From: an uncultured Lachnospiraceae bacterium
GTDB taxonomy: Bacteria > Bacillota > Clostridia > Lachnospirales > Lachnospiraceae
Assembly (NCBI GenBank): GCA_937877165.1
Contig: CALEFO010000014.1
Coordinates: 1-19,341 of the forward strand
Length of the DNA stretch: 19,341 nt
Direction: 5' to 3'
A program made the position numbers and the translations under genes. Below are positions 5,272 through 12,908 of the stretch, piece after piece (position 1 is the first letter of the stretch; every line of letters begins with the position of its first letter). The notes under the pieces were generated by a model that was given only the letters and a program-made list of their open reading frames with translations, did not search any database and had not been told where the DNA came from.

Positions 5272-8200
5272 TTACTGCTTGGAAGCCTCCTTGGCCTTCT
5301 TAGCCGCTTCCTTCTCCTTGCGGGCAATCACTTCTTCCCTCGGAACTTCTACCATCTTGTAGGCCTCGATCTGATCACCCACATTCATGGAATCAAAGTC
5401 CTCGAATACAAGACCGCAGTCGTAGCCGGCCTTGACTTCCTTCACGTCATCCTTGAATCGCTTAAGCGAAGCAAGTCCGCCCTCGAAGATCTTCTCCTTG
5501 TCTCTTGTGATGCGGACGGTGCAGCCCTTCTCGATCACGCCGTCCAGAACCATGCTTCCTGCGATGTTGCCGATCTTGCCGGACTTGAAGAGCTGACGCA
5601 CTTCCGCGTGTCCGATGACCTTCTCCTCATAAACCGGTGCCAGCATGCCGTTCAATGCTGCATTGACGTCATCAATTGCCTGGTAGATGACCTTATACAG
5701 GTGGATCGAAACGCCGTTGTGCTCCGCGATCGACTTCGCCGTGGAATCCGGATGCACATTGAATCCGATGATGGCCGCGTTGGATGCTGCCGCCAGATCC
5801 ACATCCGACTCGGTGATGTTGCCGGCCGCGCTGTGAATGATGCGGACCTTGACCTCGTCGTTGGAGAGCTTCTGGAGAGATGCGCACAGCGCCTCCACGG
5901 AGCCCTGCACATCGGCCTTGACGATCAGCTCGAGCTCCTTCATCTTGCCTTCCCGCATCTGGTCGAACAGATCCTCGACGTTCATGGACATGACATTCTC
6001 TTCCACCAGCTCTTCCTTATGCTGTGCCTTGTAGGTCTGTGCATAGGACTTCGCCTCGTCGTTGGTCGGGTGCGCCACGATGACCTCGCCTGCTCCCGGT
6101 ACATCCGAAAGTCCCAGAACCACAACCGGATCCGAAGGACCTGCCTCCTTCACGTTCTTGCCCTTGTCGTTGATCATCGCGCGGACCTTGCCGAAGGCAG
6201 GACCTGCCGAGATGAAATCGCCCACATGGAGAGTTCCCTTCTGAACCAGAACATTGGCAACCGGGCCTCTTCCGCGATCCAGCTTCGCCTCCAGAACAAG
6301 GCCTCTTGCAAGGCGGTCCGGATTGGCCTTGAGCTCCATCACATCTGCCTGCAGAAGGATGGTCTCCAGAAGGTCGTCAATGCCTTCTCCGGTCTTGGCA
6401 GATACGTTTACGAATTCTGTCTGTCCGCCCCAATCCGAAGGAATCAGCTCATATTTGGAGAGCTGCTCCTTGACGCGGTCCGGATTGGCATCCGGCTTAT
6501 CCATCTTGTTGACGGCAACAATGATTTCAACGCCCGCCGCCTTCGCGTGGTTGATTGCCTCCACCGTCTGCGGCATCTCGCCGTCATCCGCTACAACAAC
6601 CAGCACTGCGATATCCGTGGACTGCGCACCGCGAAGACGCATTGCCGTGAAGGCTTCGTGTCCGGGCGTATCCAGGAAGGTAATCGTGCGGCCGTTCACC
6701 TCGACGGTATACGCACCAATGGCCTGTGTGATTCCGCCTGCTTCCTTCTCCGTCACTCTCGAATGACGGATGTAGTCCAGAATGGAGGTCTTGCCGTGAT
6801 CAACATGGCCCATGACACAGACAACCGGCGGACGGGAAACCAGATCCTCTTCCTTGTCCTCGTCTTCCTTCAAAAGCTCCTGAATGACATCAACCTTCTC
6901 TTCCTTCTCACAGAGGATGTCATAGTCAGCGGCGATGTTCTCTGCCTCCTCGTAGGTCACTTCCGAGTTCACGGTCATAGCCTTGCCCGCAAGGAACAGC
7001 TTCTTGATAAGCTCCGCCGGCTTTAAGTGCATCTTCTCCGCCAGCTCTCCGATCGTAAGCTTCTCCGGAATTGTGATCACCTTGATCTGCTCTTCCGGCT
7101 CTTCCACCTTCTCTACAACCGGCTTGATAAAGCGGCCGGAGCGGTTCTTTCTCTCACGCTGCTCGTTCTGCTCGAACGCGACATCCTTCTTGTTGTGGCG
7201 GTCTCTTGCAACGCCATTGGGATTGCGGCGCTTGTCCTTACCGCCGAAATCCTGTGAAGGAGCACTGTCCTTGCCACCAAAGCCGCGGCCGCCTGCTGCT
7301 CCTCTTGCACCCTGGCCGGGGCGTCCGAAGGACGATGCTCCCTGACCGGGACGTCCGCCGCCGAATCCAGGTCTTCCCTGGCCTCTTCCGCGGTCACCGG
7401 TTCCCTGACCATTCTGGCCGTAGGAAGGTCTTGCGCTGCGGTCACCGGTTCCGGGGCGTCTTGCGCCGGTTCCGCTCTGGCCATAGCTGCTCTGTCCGCG
7501 GCGGAAATCCGTGCGGTCTCCTCCACGTTCATTTCTTGTGCCGTCTCTTCTTCCGGAACCGGACGCATTATTCTGTCCGCGGAACTGGGAACGCTCCTGC
7601 GCTCCTGCCTGGTTTCTTCTCTCCTCAGACGCAGGAGCCTTGACGGCTTCCTGGGAGAGAGCAGCCTTCTGCTCCTTCGCCGCAGTTGCCTGCTCTGTCC
7701 GGAGATTCTCTTCCTTTGCTGCAGGTGCCTGGCTTCCTGTCTGCACCTCCGGAAGCACATTTTTCTTTTCTTCCTCTGCAACAGGTGTCGGAATCTTCTT
7801 CGGTGCGGGCTGCTCGCTCTTCGGGATCGGCTTGTGATAATCCACACTCATCTGAGAAGGAGCTGTCTTCGGCTTGATCGGATGATACGCACCCGTTCCT
7901 GCCGATGCCTGATTGCGGCTTCCCTGCCCATTTCTCGATGAATTTCTTCCCGCATTCGACGAGCCGGAGCTGTAGCTTCCTCTCTGCTGTCCGCCCGCGG
8001 AATAGCTGCCTGCCTTCTGGGGCGCAGTCTTTCCTGCGCCGTTTGCCCCTGTCACAATGATGATTTTTTTCTTTTTCACAGGGGTCACAACCTTGCGGAC
8101 CACCTTCTGGCCGTCCGCAGCAGGCTCGCTTTCTGCAGCGGCCTTTACAGCTTTGGGCGATGACTCTGTCTTTTTGCCGAAACGGGCCTCCACCAGCTTC

Positions 8201-8328
8201 ATGGTCTCTTCATCCACACTGCTGCTGGCCGTCTTGACCTCAATGCCTTTCTCTTTCAGGAAGGATGCAATCTCATCCTTCTCCACGCCGTAGGTCTTCA
8301 TAATCTCACTGATTCTCGTTTTCGCCAT
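5272..8328 (-). CDS. infB: Translation initiation factor IF-2
   Basis: A 1018-residue GTPase that brings initiator tRNA to the 30S subunit and promotes subunit joining. Domains: a first IF2_N module (1-50), a long linker (about 55-400) very rich in Gly, Arg, Gln and Ser, a second IF2_N module (about 415-480), and a G domain with G1 GHVDHGKT (507-514), DTPGH (553-557), NKMD (607-610) and SAK (643-645). The C-terminal domains II-IV follow, through a charged Lys-rich tail. The ATG at 8328 has AAAGAGGT four bases upstream and overlaps the end of ylxQ by 23 bp. The linker contains IIIVTGANGAGKT (89-101), which resembles a P-loop but is probably fortuitous. Confidence 0.98.
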   Translation of the reverse strand: MAKTRISEIMKTYGVEKDEIASFLKEKGIEVKTASSSVDEETMKLVEARFGKKTESSPKAVKAAAESEPAADGQKVVRKVVTPVKKKKIIIVTGANGAGKTAPQKAGSYSAGGQQRGSYSSGSSNAGRNSSRNGQGSRNQASAGTGAYHPIKPKTAPSQMSVDYHKPIPKSEQPAPKKIPTPVAEEEKKNVLPEVQTGSQAPAAKEENLRTEQATAAKEQKAALSQEAVKAPASEERRNQAGAQERSQFRGQNNASGSGRRDGTRNERGGDRTDFRRGQSSYGQSGTGARRPGTGDRSARPSYGQNGQGTGDRGRGQGRPGFGGGRPGQGASSFGRPGQGARGAAGGRGFGGKDSAPSQDFGGKDKRRNPNGVARDRHNKKDVAFEQNEQRERKNRSGRFIKPVVEKVEEPEEQIKVITIPEKLTIGELAEKMHLKPAELIKKLFLAGKAMTVNSEVTYEEAENIAADYDILCEKEEKVDVIQELLKEDEDKEEDLVSRPPVVCVMGHVDHGKTSILDYIRHSRVTEKEAGGITQAIGAYTVEVNGRTITFLDTPGHEAFTAMRLRGAQSTDIAVLVVVADDGEMPQTVEAINHAKAAGVEIIVAVNKMDKPDANPDRVKEQLSKYELIPSDWGGQTEFVNVSAKTGEGIDDLLETILLQADVMELKANPDRLARGLVLEAKLDRGRGPVANVLVQKGTLHVGDFISAGPAFGKVRAMINDKGKNVKEAGPSDPVVVLGLSDVPGAGEVIVAHPTNDEAKSYAQTYKAQHKEELVEENVMSMNVEDLFDQMREGKMKELELIVKADVQGSVEALCASLQKLSNDEVKVRIIHSAAGNITESDVDLAAASNAAIIGFNVHPDSTAKSIAEHNGVSIHLYKVIYQAIDDVNAALNGMLAPVYEEKVIGHAEVRQLFKSGKIGNIAGSMVLDGVIEKGCTVRITRDKEKIFEGGLASLKRFKDDVKEVKAGYDCGLVFEDFDSMNVGDQIEAYKMVEVPREEVIARKEKEAAKKAKEASKQ

Positions 8329-8650
8329 CGCTACCTCTTTCTTCCCGCTGCATGTCCGCCAGCTTCGCTATCCTGTCTGCAAATCCCGCATCCGTCACTG
8401 CGACGCAGGACCGGATTCCTTGTCCCATTGCTCTTCCAAGGTCTGCCTTGGTTCCGTAATACCGGACCGGCACCTGATACGAGCGGCATTTGTCCTCCAG
8501 CCGCTTTCTCGTATTGCCTTCCGCGTCTTCGGCGATCAGCACGAGCCTTGCCTTCCTGCTTCGGACACAGTCCTCTGCAAGAAAGCTGCCGCTCTTCGTC
8601 TTCCCCGCCTTCGTCGCGAGCCCCAGCATCTGATATACTCTCGAAATCAC
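8306..8650 (-). CDS. ylxQ: L7Ae-family RNA-binding protein YlxQ
   Basis: A 114-residue protein of the ribosomal L7Ae/L30e/S12e family, expected to bind kink-turn-like RNA. The fold is recognisable from the LGLATKAGKTKSG start, LVLIAEDAEGNTRKRLEDKC and VPVRYYGTKADLGRAMGQ. The start codon is GTG at 8650, forming a GTGA overlap with the ylxR stop, a standard sign of translational coupling. Its 3' end overlaps infB by 23 bp. The tail after residue 95 is charged and variable. The nusA-ylxR-ylxQ-infB context is the canonical Firmicute order and supports the name. Its cellular role is not established. Confidence 0.92.
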   Translation of the reverse strand: MISRVYQMLGLATKAGKTKSGSFLAEDCVRSRKARLVLIAEDAEGNTRKRLEDKCRSYQVPVRYYGTKADLGRAMGQGIRSCVAVTDAGFADRIAKLADMQREERGSDGENENQ

Positions 8651-8922
8651 TCCGGCGCCTCCTGTTCTTCCAGCTGCGCACGAAGAGCTTCATATTCATC
8701 CTTCTTCACTTCACAGCGGAACGCACGGCCGAGCGCCTTCCTGCGGAATGCCTTCTCCAGGCACTCCGCATTCCTGCACAGGTACGCCCCTCTCCCGTTC
8801 ATGCGTCCACCCGGGTCGGCCAGAATCCTGCCTTCTGCGGTCCGCACAATCCGGATCATGGATTTCTTTTCTTTGCATTCACCGCACCCGATACAGGTGC
8901 GCATCGGAACCTTTTTCGGCAT
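8647..8922 (-). CDS. ylxR: YlxR family (DUF448) RNA-binding protein, RnpM-like
   Basis: A 91-residue protein with the family's RTCIGCGE segment (8-15) near the start and the conserved GRGAYLC motif (about 43-49), which forms part of a basic RNA-binding surface. Members of this family have been reported to bind RNase P RNA and modulate RNase P in Bacillus (RnpM). It lies 7 bp after nusA and overlaps ylxQ by four bases, so it should be co-translated in the nusA operon. The last 20 residues are Glu-rich. The family assignment is firm; RNase P modulation in this organism is inferred from homology. Confidence 0.92.
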   Translation of the reverse strand: MPKKVPMRTCIGCGECKEKKSMIRIVRTAEGRILADPGGRMNGRGAYLCRNAECLEKAFRRKALGRAFRCEVKKDEYEALRAQLEEQEAPE

Positions 8923-8929
8923 CAGTCCG

Positions 8930-10210
8930 TCATTCCTCCGGTGCAGCCTCGGTCACATCCGCTTCTGCAGCATCCGCAGCTTCTGCGGTTTCTTCATTCT
9001 CCGCGACCTCTGCGCTTTCTTCCACGGCCGTCTCCTCGATCGGATTTCCGTTCTCATCCACCGGATTTCCGTTCTCGTCTACGTACTCGACCTCTTCTTC
9101 CTCATCGCCGCCGTCCAGATAATCCTCATAACGGAAGCCGGGAGCGTCCTTGGCCTGCGTCTCATCCTTGATATCAATCTTATAGCCGGTCAGTCTTGCT
9201 GCAAGACGGGCATTCTGGCCTTCACGTCCAATTGCCAGAGAGAGCTGATAATCCGGAACGACAACCTTCGCACTCTTCTCCTCAGGATCGGCGAATACCG
9301 CAACGATCTTCGCGGGAGACAGAGCATTCTGAATCAGGTTGCCGGGGTTGTCATCCCAGTTCACAATATCAATCTTCTCACCGTTGAGCTCGTTCACGAT
9401 GTTATTGACACGGGTTCCGTTCAGACCGACACATGCACCGACCGGATCCACGTTCGGATTGCTGCTCCATACTGCAATCTTGGTGCGGCTTCCCGCCTCA
9501 CGCGCAATGCTCTCAATCGTCACGGTGCCGTCGCGGATCTCCGCGACCTCCTCTGCGAATAGACCCTTCACAAGGTCCGGATGCGTACGGGAAAGAAGAA
9601 TTCTTGCCGCACCCTTGGTGGTCTTGCGGACATCCACGATGTACACGCGGATGCGGTCTCCCGTGCGAAGCTTCTCCGTGGGAACCTGCTCCTTCTCATT
9701 CAGCATGCCTTCCGCCTTAAGCGTTCCGTCCTGTGTGCCGAGATTGATGGTCCAGTTGCGGCCGATCTGGCGCTGTACAACGCCTGTCACCACCGTCTTG
9801 ACCTTGTCAATGAAGTAGTTGTAAACCGCATTGCGCTCTTCCTCACGGATCTTCTGAAGAATGACGTTCTTCGCGATCTGCGTGGCGATCCGTCCGAAAG
9901 ACTTGCTGTTGAAGTCAACCTTCACAACATCGCCGACCTCGCCGATAATGTGCTGCTTTTTCGCCTCTTCCAGAGAAATCTGGTACTGATCATCCTCCAC
10001 GTCATCCTGCGTAGGAACGATGGTCTTCTCCGCCCAGACATGATACTCAAAGGTATCACGGTCCACTTCCACCTTCACGTTGTCGGTCCTGCCGAAATTG
10101 CTCTTGCAGGCGATTACCAGTGCGGATTCGATGGCATCAAAAAGAGTATCCGAGCTGATATTCTTCTCTTTCTCCAGCACTTCCATTGCGGTTTTTAATT
10201 CTTCGTTCAT
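8930..10210 (-). CDS. nusA: Transcription termination/antitermination factor NusA
   Basis: A 426-residue factor that binds RNA polymerase and nascent RNA, affecting pausing, termination and antitermination. Order of domains: the N-terminal polymerase-binding domain (1-125), S1 (about 135-200), KH1 with VGACVGLNGTRVNNIV (about 257-273) and KH2 with LAIGREGQNARLAARLTGYK (about 325-344). After residue 367 comes a highly acidic tail with a doubled DENGNP unit (378-390) followed by Glu/Ala repeats. Gram-positive NusA normally lacks the C-terminal repeats of the E. coli protein, in line with this. A strong AAGGAGAGG site precedes the ATG. It follows rimP by 50 bp. Confidence 0.98.
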   Translation of the reverse strand: MNEELKTAMEVLEKEKNISSDTLFDAIESALVIACKSNFGRTDNVKVEVDRDTFEYHVWAEKTIVPTQDDVEDDQYQISLEEAKKQHIIGEVGDVVKVDFNSKSFGRIATQIAKNVILQKIREEERNAVYNYFIDKVKTVVTGVVQRQIGRNWTINLGTQDGTLKAEGMLNEKEQVPTEKLRTGDRIRVYIVDVRKTTKGAARILLSRTHPDLVKGLFAEEVAEIRDGTVTIESIAREAGSRTKIAVWSSNPNVDPVGACVGLNGTRVNNIVNELNGEKIDIVNWDDNPGNLIQNALSPAKIVAVFADPEEKSAKVVVPDYQLSLAIGREGQNARLAARLTGYKIDIKDETQAKDAPGFRYEDYLDGGDEEEEVEYVDENGNPVDENGNPIEETAVEESAEVAENEETAEAADAAEADVTEAAPEE

Positions 10211-10260
10211 TGCCTCTCCTTCTCACAGATATGAACTGCGTGTTCCCACTATCCGGTTTT

Positions 10261-10758
10261 CTAAAAATCTATCTTCAGGCGGATCTTCGCGACGGCCTTG
10301 CGCTCCAGCACCAGGTCCTCCAGGGCATTTCCCTTTGCATCCGCTCTTGCAATTGTAATGGTGTCCCCATCAAAAGCCTTTAGAATGCCGTCGAAGTTCT
10401 TGTTTTTCCCGCCGGCTGCCTCGTCATAGGGCTTGAAGGTATTTCCTTCCACTGCCTTGCCAATACTCGCAGCAAAATGCCGGTCCTTCGAAAGGGTTCT
10501 GCCAAGCCCAGGGCTTGACACCTCCAGCGTATATGCCTCTGGAATGGGATCCGCCGCGTCCAGGGCATCAGACAGATCGTGGCTGACATCCACACAGTCA
10601 TCAATGGTGACGCCGCCGTCCTTGTCAATGAAGGCCCTGAGGAAATACTCCTGCCCTTCCTTCACGTATTCCACATCGTAGATCTGCACGCCGCGCGCCC
10701 TTGCGATTGGCTCCAGAAGCTTTTCTGCAAGTTCCTCTGTCTGCTTTTTCTTTGCCAT
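10261..10758 (-). CDS. rimP: Ribosome maturation factor RimP
   Basis: A 165-residue protein required for 30S subunit maturation. Family motifs are YDVEYVKEGQEYFLRAFIDKDGGVTIDDC (about residues 27-55), VSHDLSDALD and the near-invariant YTLEVSSPGLGRTL (about 76-89), followed by a C-terminal SH3-like domain. An ATG at 10785 in the same frame would add nine residues, but it lies exactly at the end of a terminator U-run with no good ribosome binding site. The ATG at 10758 has GGGG about eight bases upstream, so I prefer it. rimP is the first gene of the nusA-infB operon. Confidence 0.95.
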   Translation of the reverse strand: MAKKKQTEELAEKLLEPIARARGVQIYDVEYVKEGQEYFLRAFIDKDGGVTIDDCVDVSHDLSDALDAADPIPEAYTLEVSSPGLGRTLSKDRHFAASIGKAVEGNTFKPYDEAAGGKNKNFDGILKAFDGDTITIARADAKGNALEDLVLERKAVAKIRLKIDF

Positions 10759-10760
10759 TT

Positions 10761-10782
10761 TATACCCCGCTGAGGCGAAATT
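10761..10782 (-). repeat. 22-nt box before the rimP start, second copy of the nrnA box
   Basis: The core on the transcribed strand is GCCTCAGCGGGGTATA, matching the nrnA copy (4446-4467) at 18 of 22 positions. It ends two bases before the preferred rimP ATG. The AGAGTG/CACTCT hairpin at 10790-10815 lies directly upstream, matching hairpin E of the nrnA array. Confidence 0.6.
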
Positions 10783-10785
10783 CAT

Positions 10786-10815
10786 AAAAAAGAGTGGACC
10801 TCAAAGCCCACTCTT
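10786..10815 (-). terminator. Intrinsic terminator / attenuator in the rimP-nusA leader
   Basis: On the minus strand AAGAGTGG (10815-10808) pairs with CCACTCTT (10797-10790) around a ten-base loop and is followed by a run of Ts ending at 10786. It lies downstream of the predicted rimP promoter, so it would interrupt the operon's own leader as well as pepF read-through. Bacillus nusA operons are known to be controlled by NusA-dependent leader termination. The modest stem and the position fit that model, which is inference here. Confidence 0.7.
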
Positions 10816-10840
10816 AAGTCAACCCTATTCAAACATAACA

Positions 10841-10869
10841 AAAATAGCACACAGTTTCATGAATTGCAA
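10841..10869 (-). promoter_or_regulatory. Predicted promoter for the rimP-nusA-infB operon
   Basis: Minus strand -35 TTGCAA (10869-10864), a 17-bp spacer and -10 TATTTT (10846-10841) preceded by TGC, an extended -10. A start near 10834 gives a leader of about 76 nt containing the terminator at 10786-10815. The pepF-rimP gap is otherwise AT-rich and featureless, with no separate pepF terminator visible. Confidence 0.6.
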
Positions 10870-10933
10870 GTTTTTATTCCTTTTCCCGTTTCCTTTCTCA
10901 ATTTTGTTCTCATCTGTCTCTGCTGCTAAAAAA

Positions 10934-12769
10934 TTATTGTTGATACATCCGCACGCACTCCTCCGCCTCATCGAGAATCCGGTCAAACTTCTCCAGTGCG
11001 GCGTCAATCGGTGCTGAAGTGGTCATGTCCACACCGGCATGTGCAAGCTCCTCCAGAGGGTACGTGCTGCCGCCCATGGAAAGGAATTCCAGATAAGGCT
11101 TCACTGCAGAATCCCCTTCCTTCAGAATCTTCTCAGACAGTGCCACCGCGGCGGCATAGCTCGTTGCGTACTTATATACATAGAAGGGACGGTAAAAATG
11201 CGGAATTCTTGACCACTCGCAGGCAACCTCCTCGTCGATCACAAGCTCCGGTCCGAAATAGTCTGCAATCAGCTGCCGATACAGGCCATTCAAAGCCTGC
11301 GGCGTCAGCGCCTCTCCGCGCTCTGCCATTGCGTGAGCATTCTCTTCAAACTCCGCGAACATCGTCTGGCGGTAGACCGTCGCCTTGAAGCCTTCCAGAT
11401 ACTGATTCAGAAGAAACAGCCTCCCGGCCGGATCCTGTGTCTTCGAAAGAAGGTCCTCCACCAGAAGGTTCTCGTTCACCGTGGATGCTACCTCGGCGAC
11501 AAAGAGCGTGTAATCTGCGTACCAGCAGGGCTGGTGATTTTTTGAAAACCAGGTGTGCATCGAATGTCCCATCTCATGCGCAATGGTGGACACACTTTCG
11601 TAATCTCCCGTGTAGCTCATCAGGATGAACGGATTGGAGTCATATGTTCCGGAGGAAAAGGCTCCGCCCCGCTTTCCTGCGTTGGGATAGACATCGATCC
11701 AGCGGTCCGAAAAGGCCTTCTCCACCTGGTCCGTGTATGCTCTGCCAAGAGGTGCAAGTGCTTCCAGAACGAGCTCCTTCGCCTCCTCATAGGTCCAGGA
11801 ATCCTGCGTCCTTTTCCCCTCTTTGCAAGCCATCTGCTCTTCCGAAAGTCTCTGCGTCAGCGGAACATAGACATCATAGTAGTGCAATTCCTTAAGGCCG
11901 AGAAGCTTTTTGCGGAGTGCCGCATACCGGTGCATCGACGGAAGATGCCGACGCACACTCTCCACCAGCCCGTCATAGACCGCCGCCGGGATGTGTTCCC
12001 CGGCAAGTGCCATCGCGCGAGAGCTCTCATAGTGTCTCGCCCGTGCCCGCGCCGCCCAGCTCTTTACAATGCCAGAATAGGTCGCTGCCAGCGTGTTTCC
12101 GTGTGAAGCATATCCCTTGTAGAAATTATGGAAGGCATTCTCCCGGAGCGTCCGGTCACCGGACTGCTCAAGGAGAATGAAGTTCGCCTGCGCAAGCTCG
12201 TGCTTTTCCCCATTTGCATCCTCTGCGGGTTCAAAGGAAAGGTCCGCGTCCATGAGGCTGTCCGCGATCGTCTTCGGTGCCTCCAGAACCTCAGAAAATC
12301 CCGCAAGGAGCTTCTCCTCTTCTGCCGAGAGGACATGTGGCTTCTCATCCAGAAGCTCCTGCAGGAGAAACTTCCAGGGCCGGATCTCTTCCGACTCCGT
12401 GATTTCCAAAAGCTTCTCCTTTGGCAGGGCCAGAATCTCCGGCTCCGCAAACGAGCAGCGGCTCTCGGCCGCCACAGCCTGGTTCATTCCCTTTGCCATG
12501 AGCTCCTGCGCCTTCGGCGCGCGCGTATCCTCGGACTGGCGCAGCATCGCGTAGGTCAAAAGATTGTTCATCCTGCGCTCCATTGCCGTCTTTGCCTGAT
12601 AAAATGCCGCGATCGTCCTTGCATCTTTCAGTTTTCCCTCAAAGGCTGCGACCGCCTGCGCATCGCCGTCCAATTTTGCAAGATCCTGTTCCCATGCTTC
12701 ATCGCTCTCATACAGCGTCGAAAGATCCCACTGATCCTTCGGATTCATCTGGCTTCGTTCCTGTTCCAT
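10934..12769 (-). CDS. pepF: Oligoendopeptidase F (M3 family zinc metallopeptidase)
   Basis: A 611-residue cytoplasmic peptidase of typical PepF length that cleaves medium-sized peptides. The zinc site is HEMGH (398-402) with third ligand Glu426 in VAEVAST. The flanking FSSGTYDSNPFILMSYTGDYESVSTIAHEMGHSMHTW segment is diagnostic. The N-terminal PepF helical domain (about 110-185) includes LSAEEEKLL. No signal peptide is visible. The ATG at 12769 has AAAGGGA a few bases upstream; an internal ATG seven codons later (12748) is a lesser alternative. It has its own -10 (12826-12831), follows a terminator, and is probably transcribed alone. The rimP leader terminator may also end its transcript. 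Confidence 0.96.
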   Translation of the reverse strand: MEQERSQMNPKDQWDLSTLYESDEAWEQDLAKLDGDAQAVAAFEGKLKDARTIAAFYQAKTAMERRMNNLLTYAMLRQSEDTRAPKAQELMAKGMNQAVAAESRCSFAEPEILALPKEKLLEITESEEIRPWKFLLQELLDEKPHVLSAEEEKLLAGFSEVLEAPKTIADSLMDADLSFEPAEDANGEKHELAQANFILLEQSGDRTLRENAFHNFYKGYASHGNTLAATYSGIVKSWAARARARHYESSRAMALAGEHIPAAVYDGLVESVRRHLPSMHRYAALRKKLLGLKELHYYDVYVPLTQRLSEEQMACKEGKRTQDSWTYEEAKELVLEALAPLGRAYTDQVEKAFSDRWIDVYPNAGKRGGAFSSGTYDSNPFILMSYTGDYESVSTIAHEMGHSMHTWFSKNHQPCWYADYTLFVAEVASTVNENLLVEDLLSKTQDPAGRLFLLNQYLEGFKATVYRQTMFAEFEENAHAMAERGEALTPQALNGLYRQLIADYFGPELVIDEEVACEWSRIPHFYRPFYVYKYATSYAAAVALSEKILKEGDSAVKPYLEFLSMGGSTYPLEELAHAGVDMTTSAPIDAALEKFDRILDEAEECVRMYQQ

Positions 12770-12825
12770 ATGCCGTCCCTTTCCTGTCTTTTCCGCCGTG
12801 TGTTTTCTCGTTCCTCAATCCTGCT

Positions 12826-12853
12826 ATTATACCGCCAAGGGCTTCTGAAAGCA
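12826..12853 (-). promoter_or_regulatory. Predicted pepF promoter
   Basis: A perfect TATAAT -10 (12831-12826) with a poor -35, TGCTTT (12853-12848), at a 16-bp spacing. The predicted start near 12819 leaves a leader of about 50 nt before pepF. It sits immediately after the terminator of the ABC transporter unit. Confidence 0.5.
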
Positions 12854-12867
12854 TACCACATGGCAGC

Positions 12868-12897
12868 AAAAAATCCGGGGCCCTTCGGGCCCCGAAT
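12868..12897 (-). terminator. Intrinsic terminator of the ABC transporter unit
   Basis: On the minus strand an 11-bp stem with the GC core CGGGGCCC/GGGCCCCG and a GAA loop (12897-12873) is followed by a T-run (12872-12868). It starts 12 bases after the permease stop codon, as expected for a strong Rho-independent terminator. Confidence 0.9.
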
Positions 12898-12908
12898 CCC
12901 ATTCCTCG

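Noticed and set aside
4783..7026. Plus-strand open frame of 747 codons across rbfA and infB
   Set aside because: It lies antisense to two unmistakable genes, and its composition is what a GC-biased codon pattern produces on the opposite strand. No domain is recognisable.
10261..10785. Longer rimP start at 10785
   Set aside because: The ATG follows a terminator U-run with no suitable ribosome binding site; the ATG at 10758 has one and matches the usual N-terminus better.
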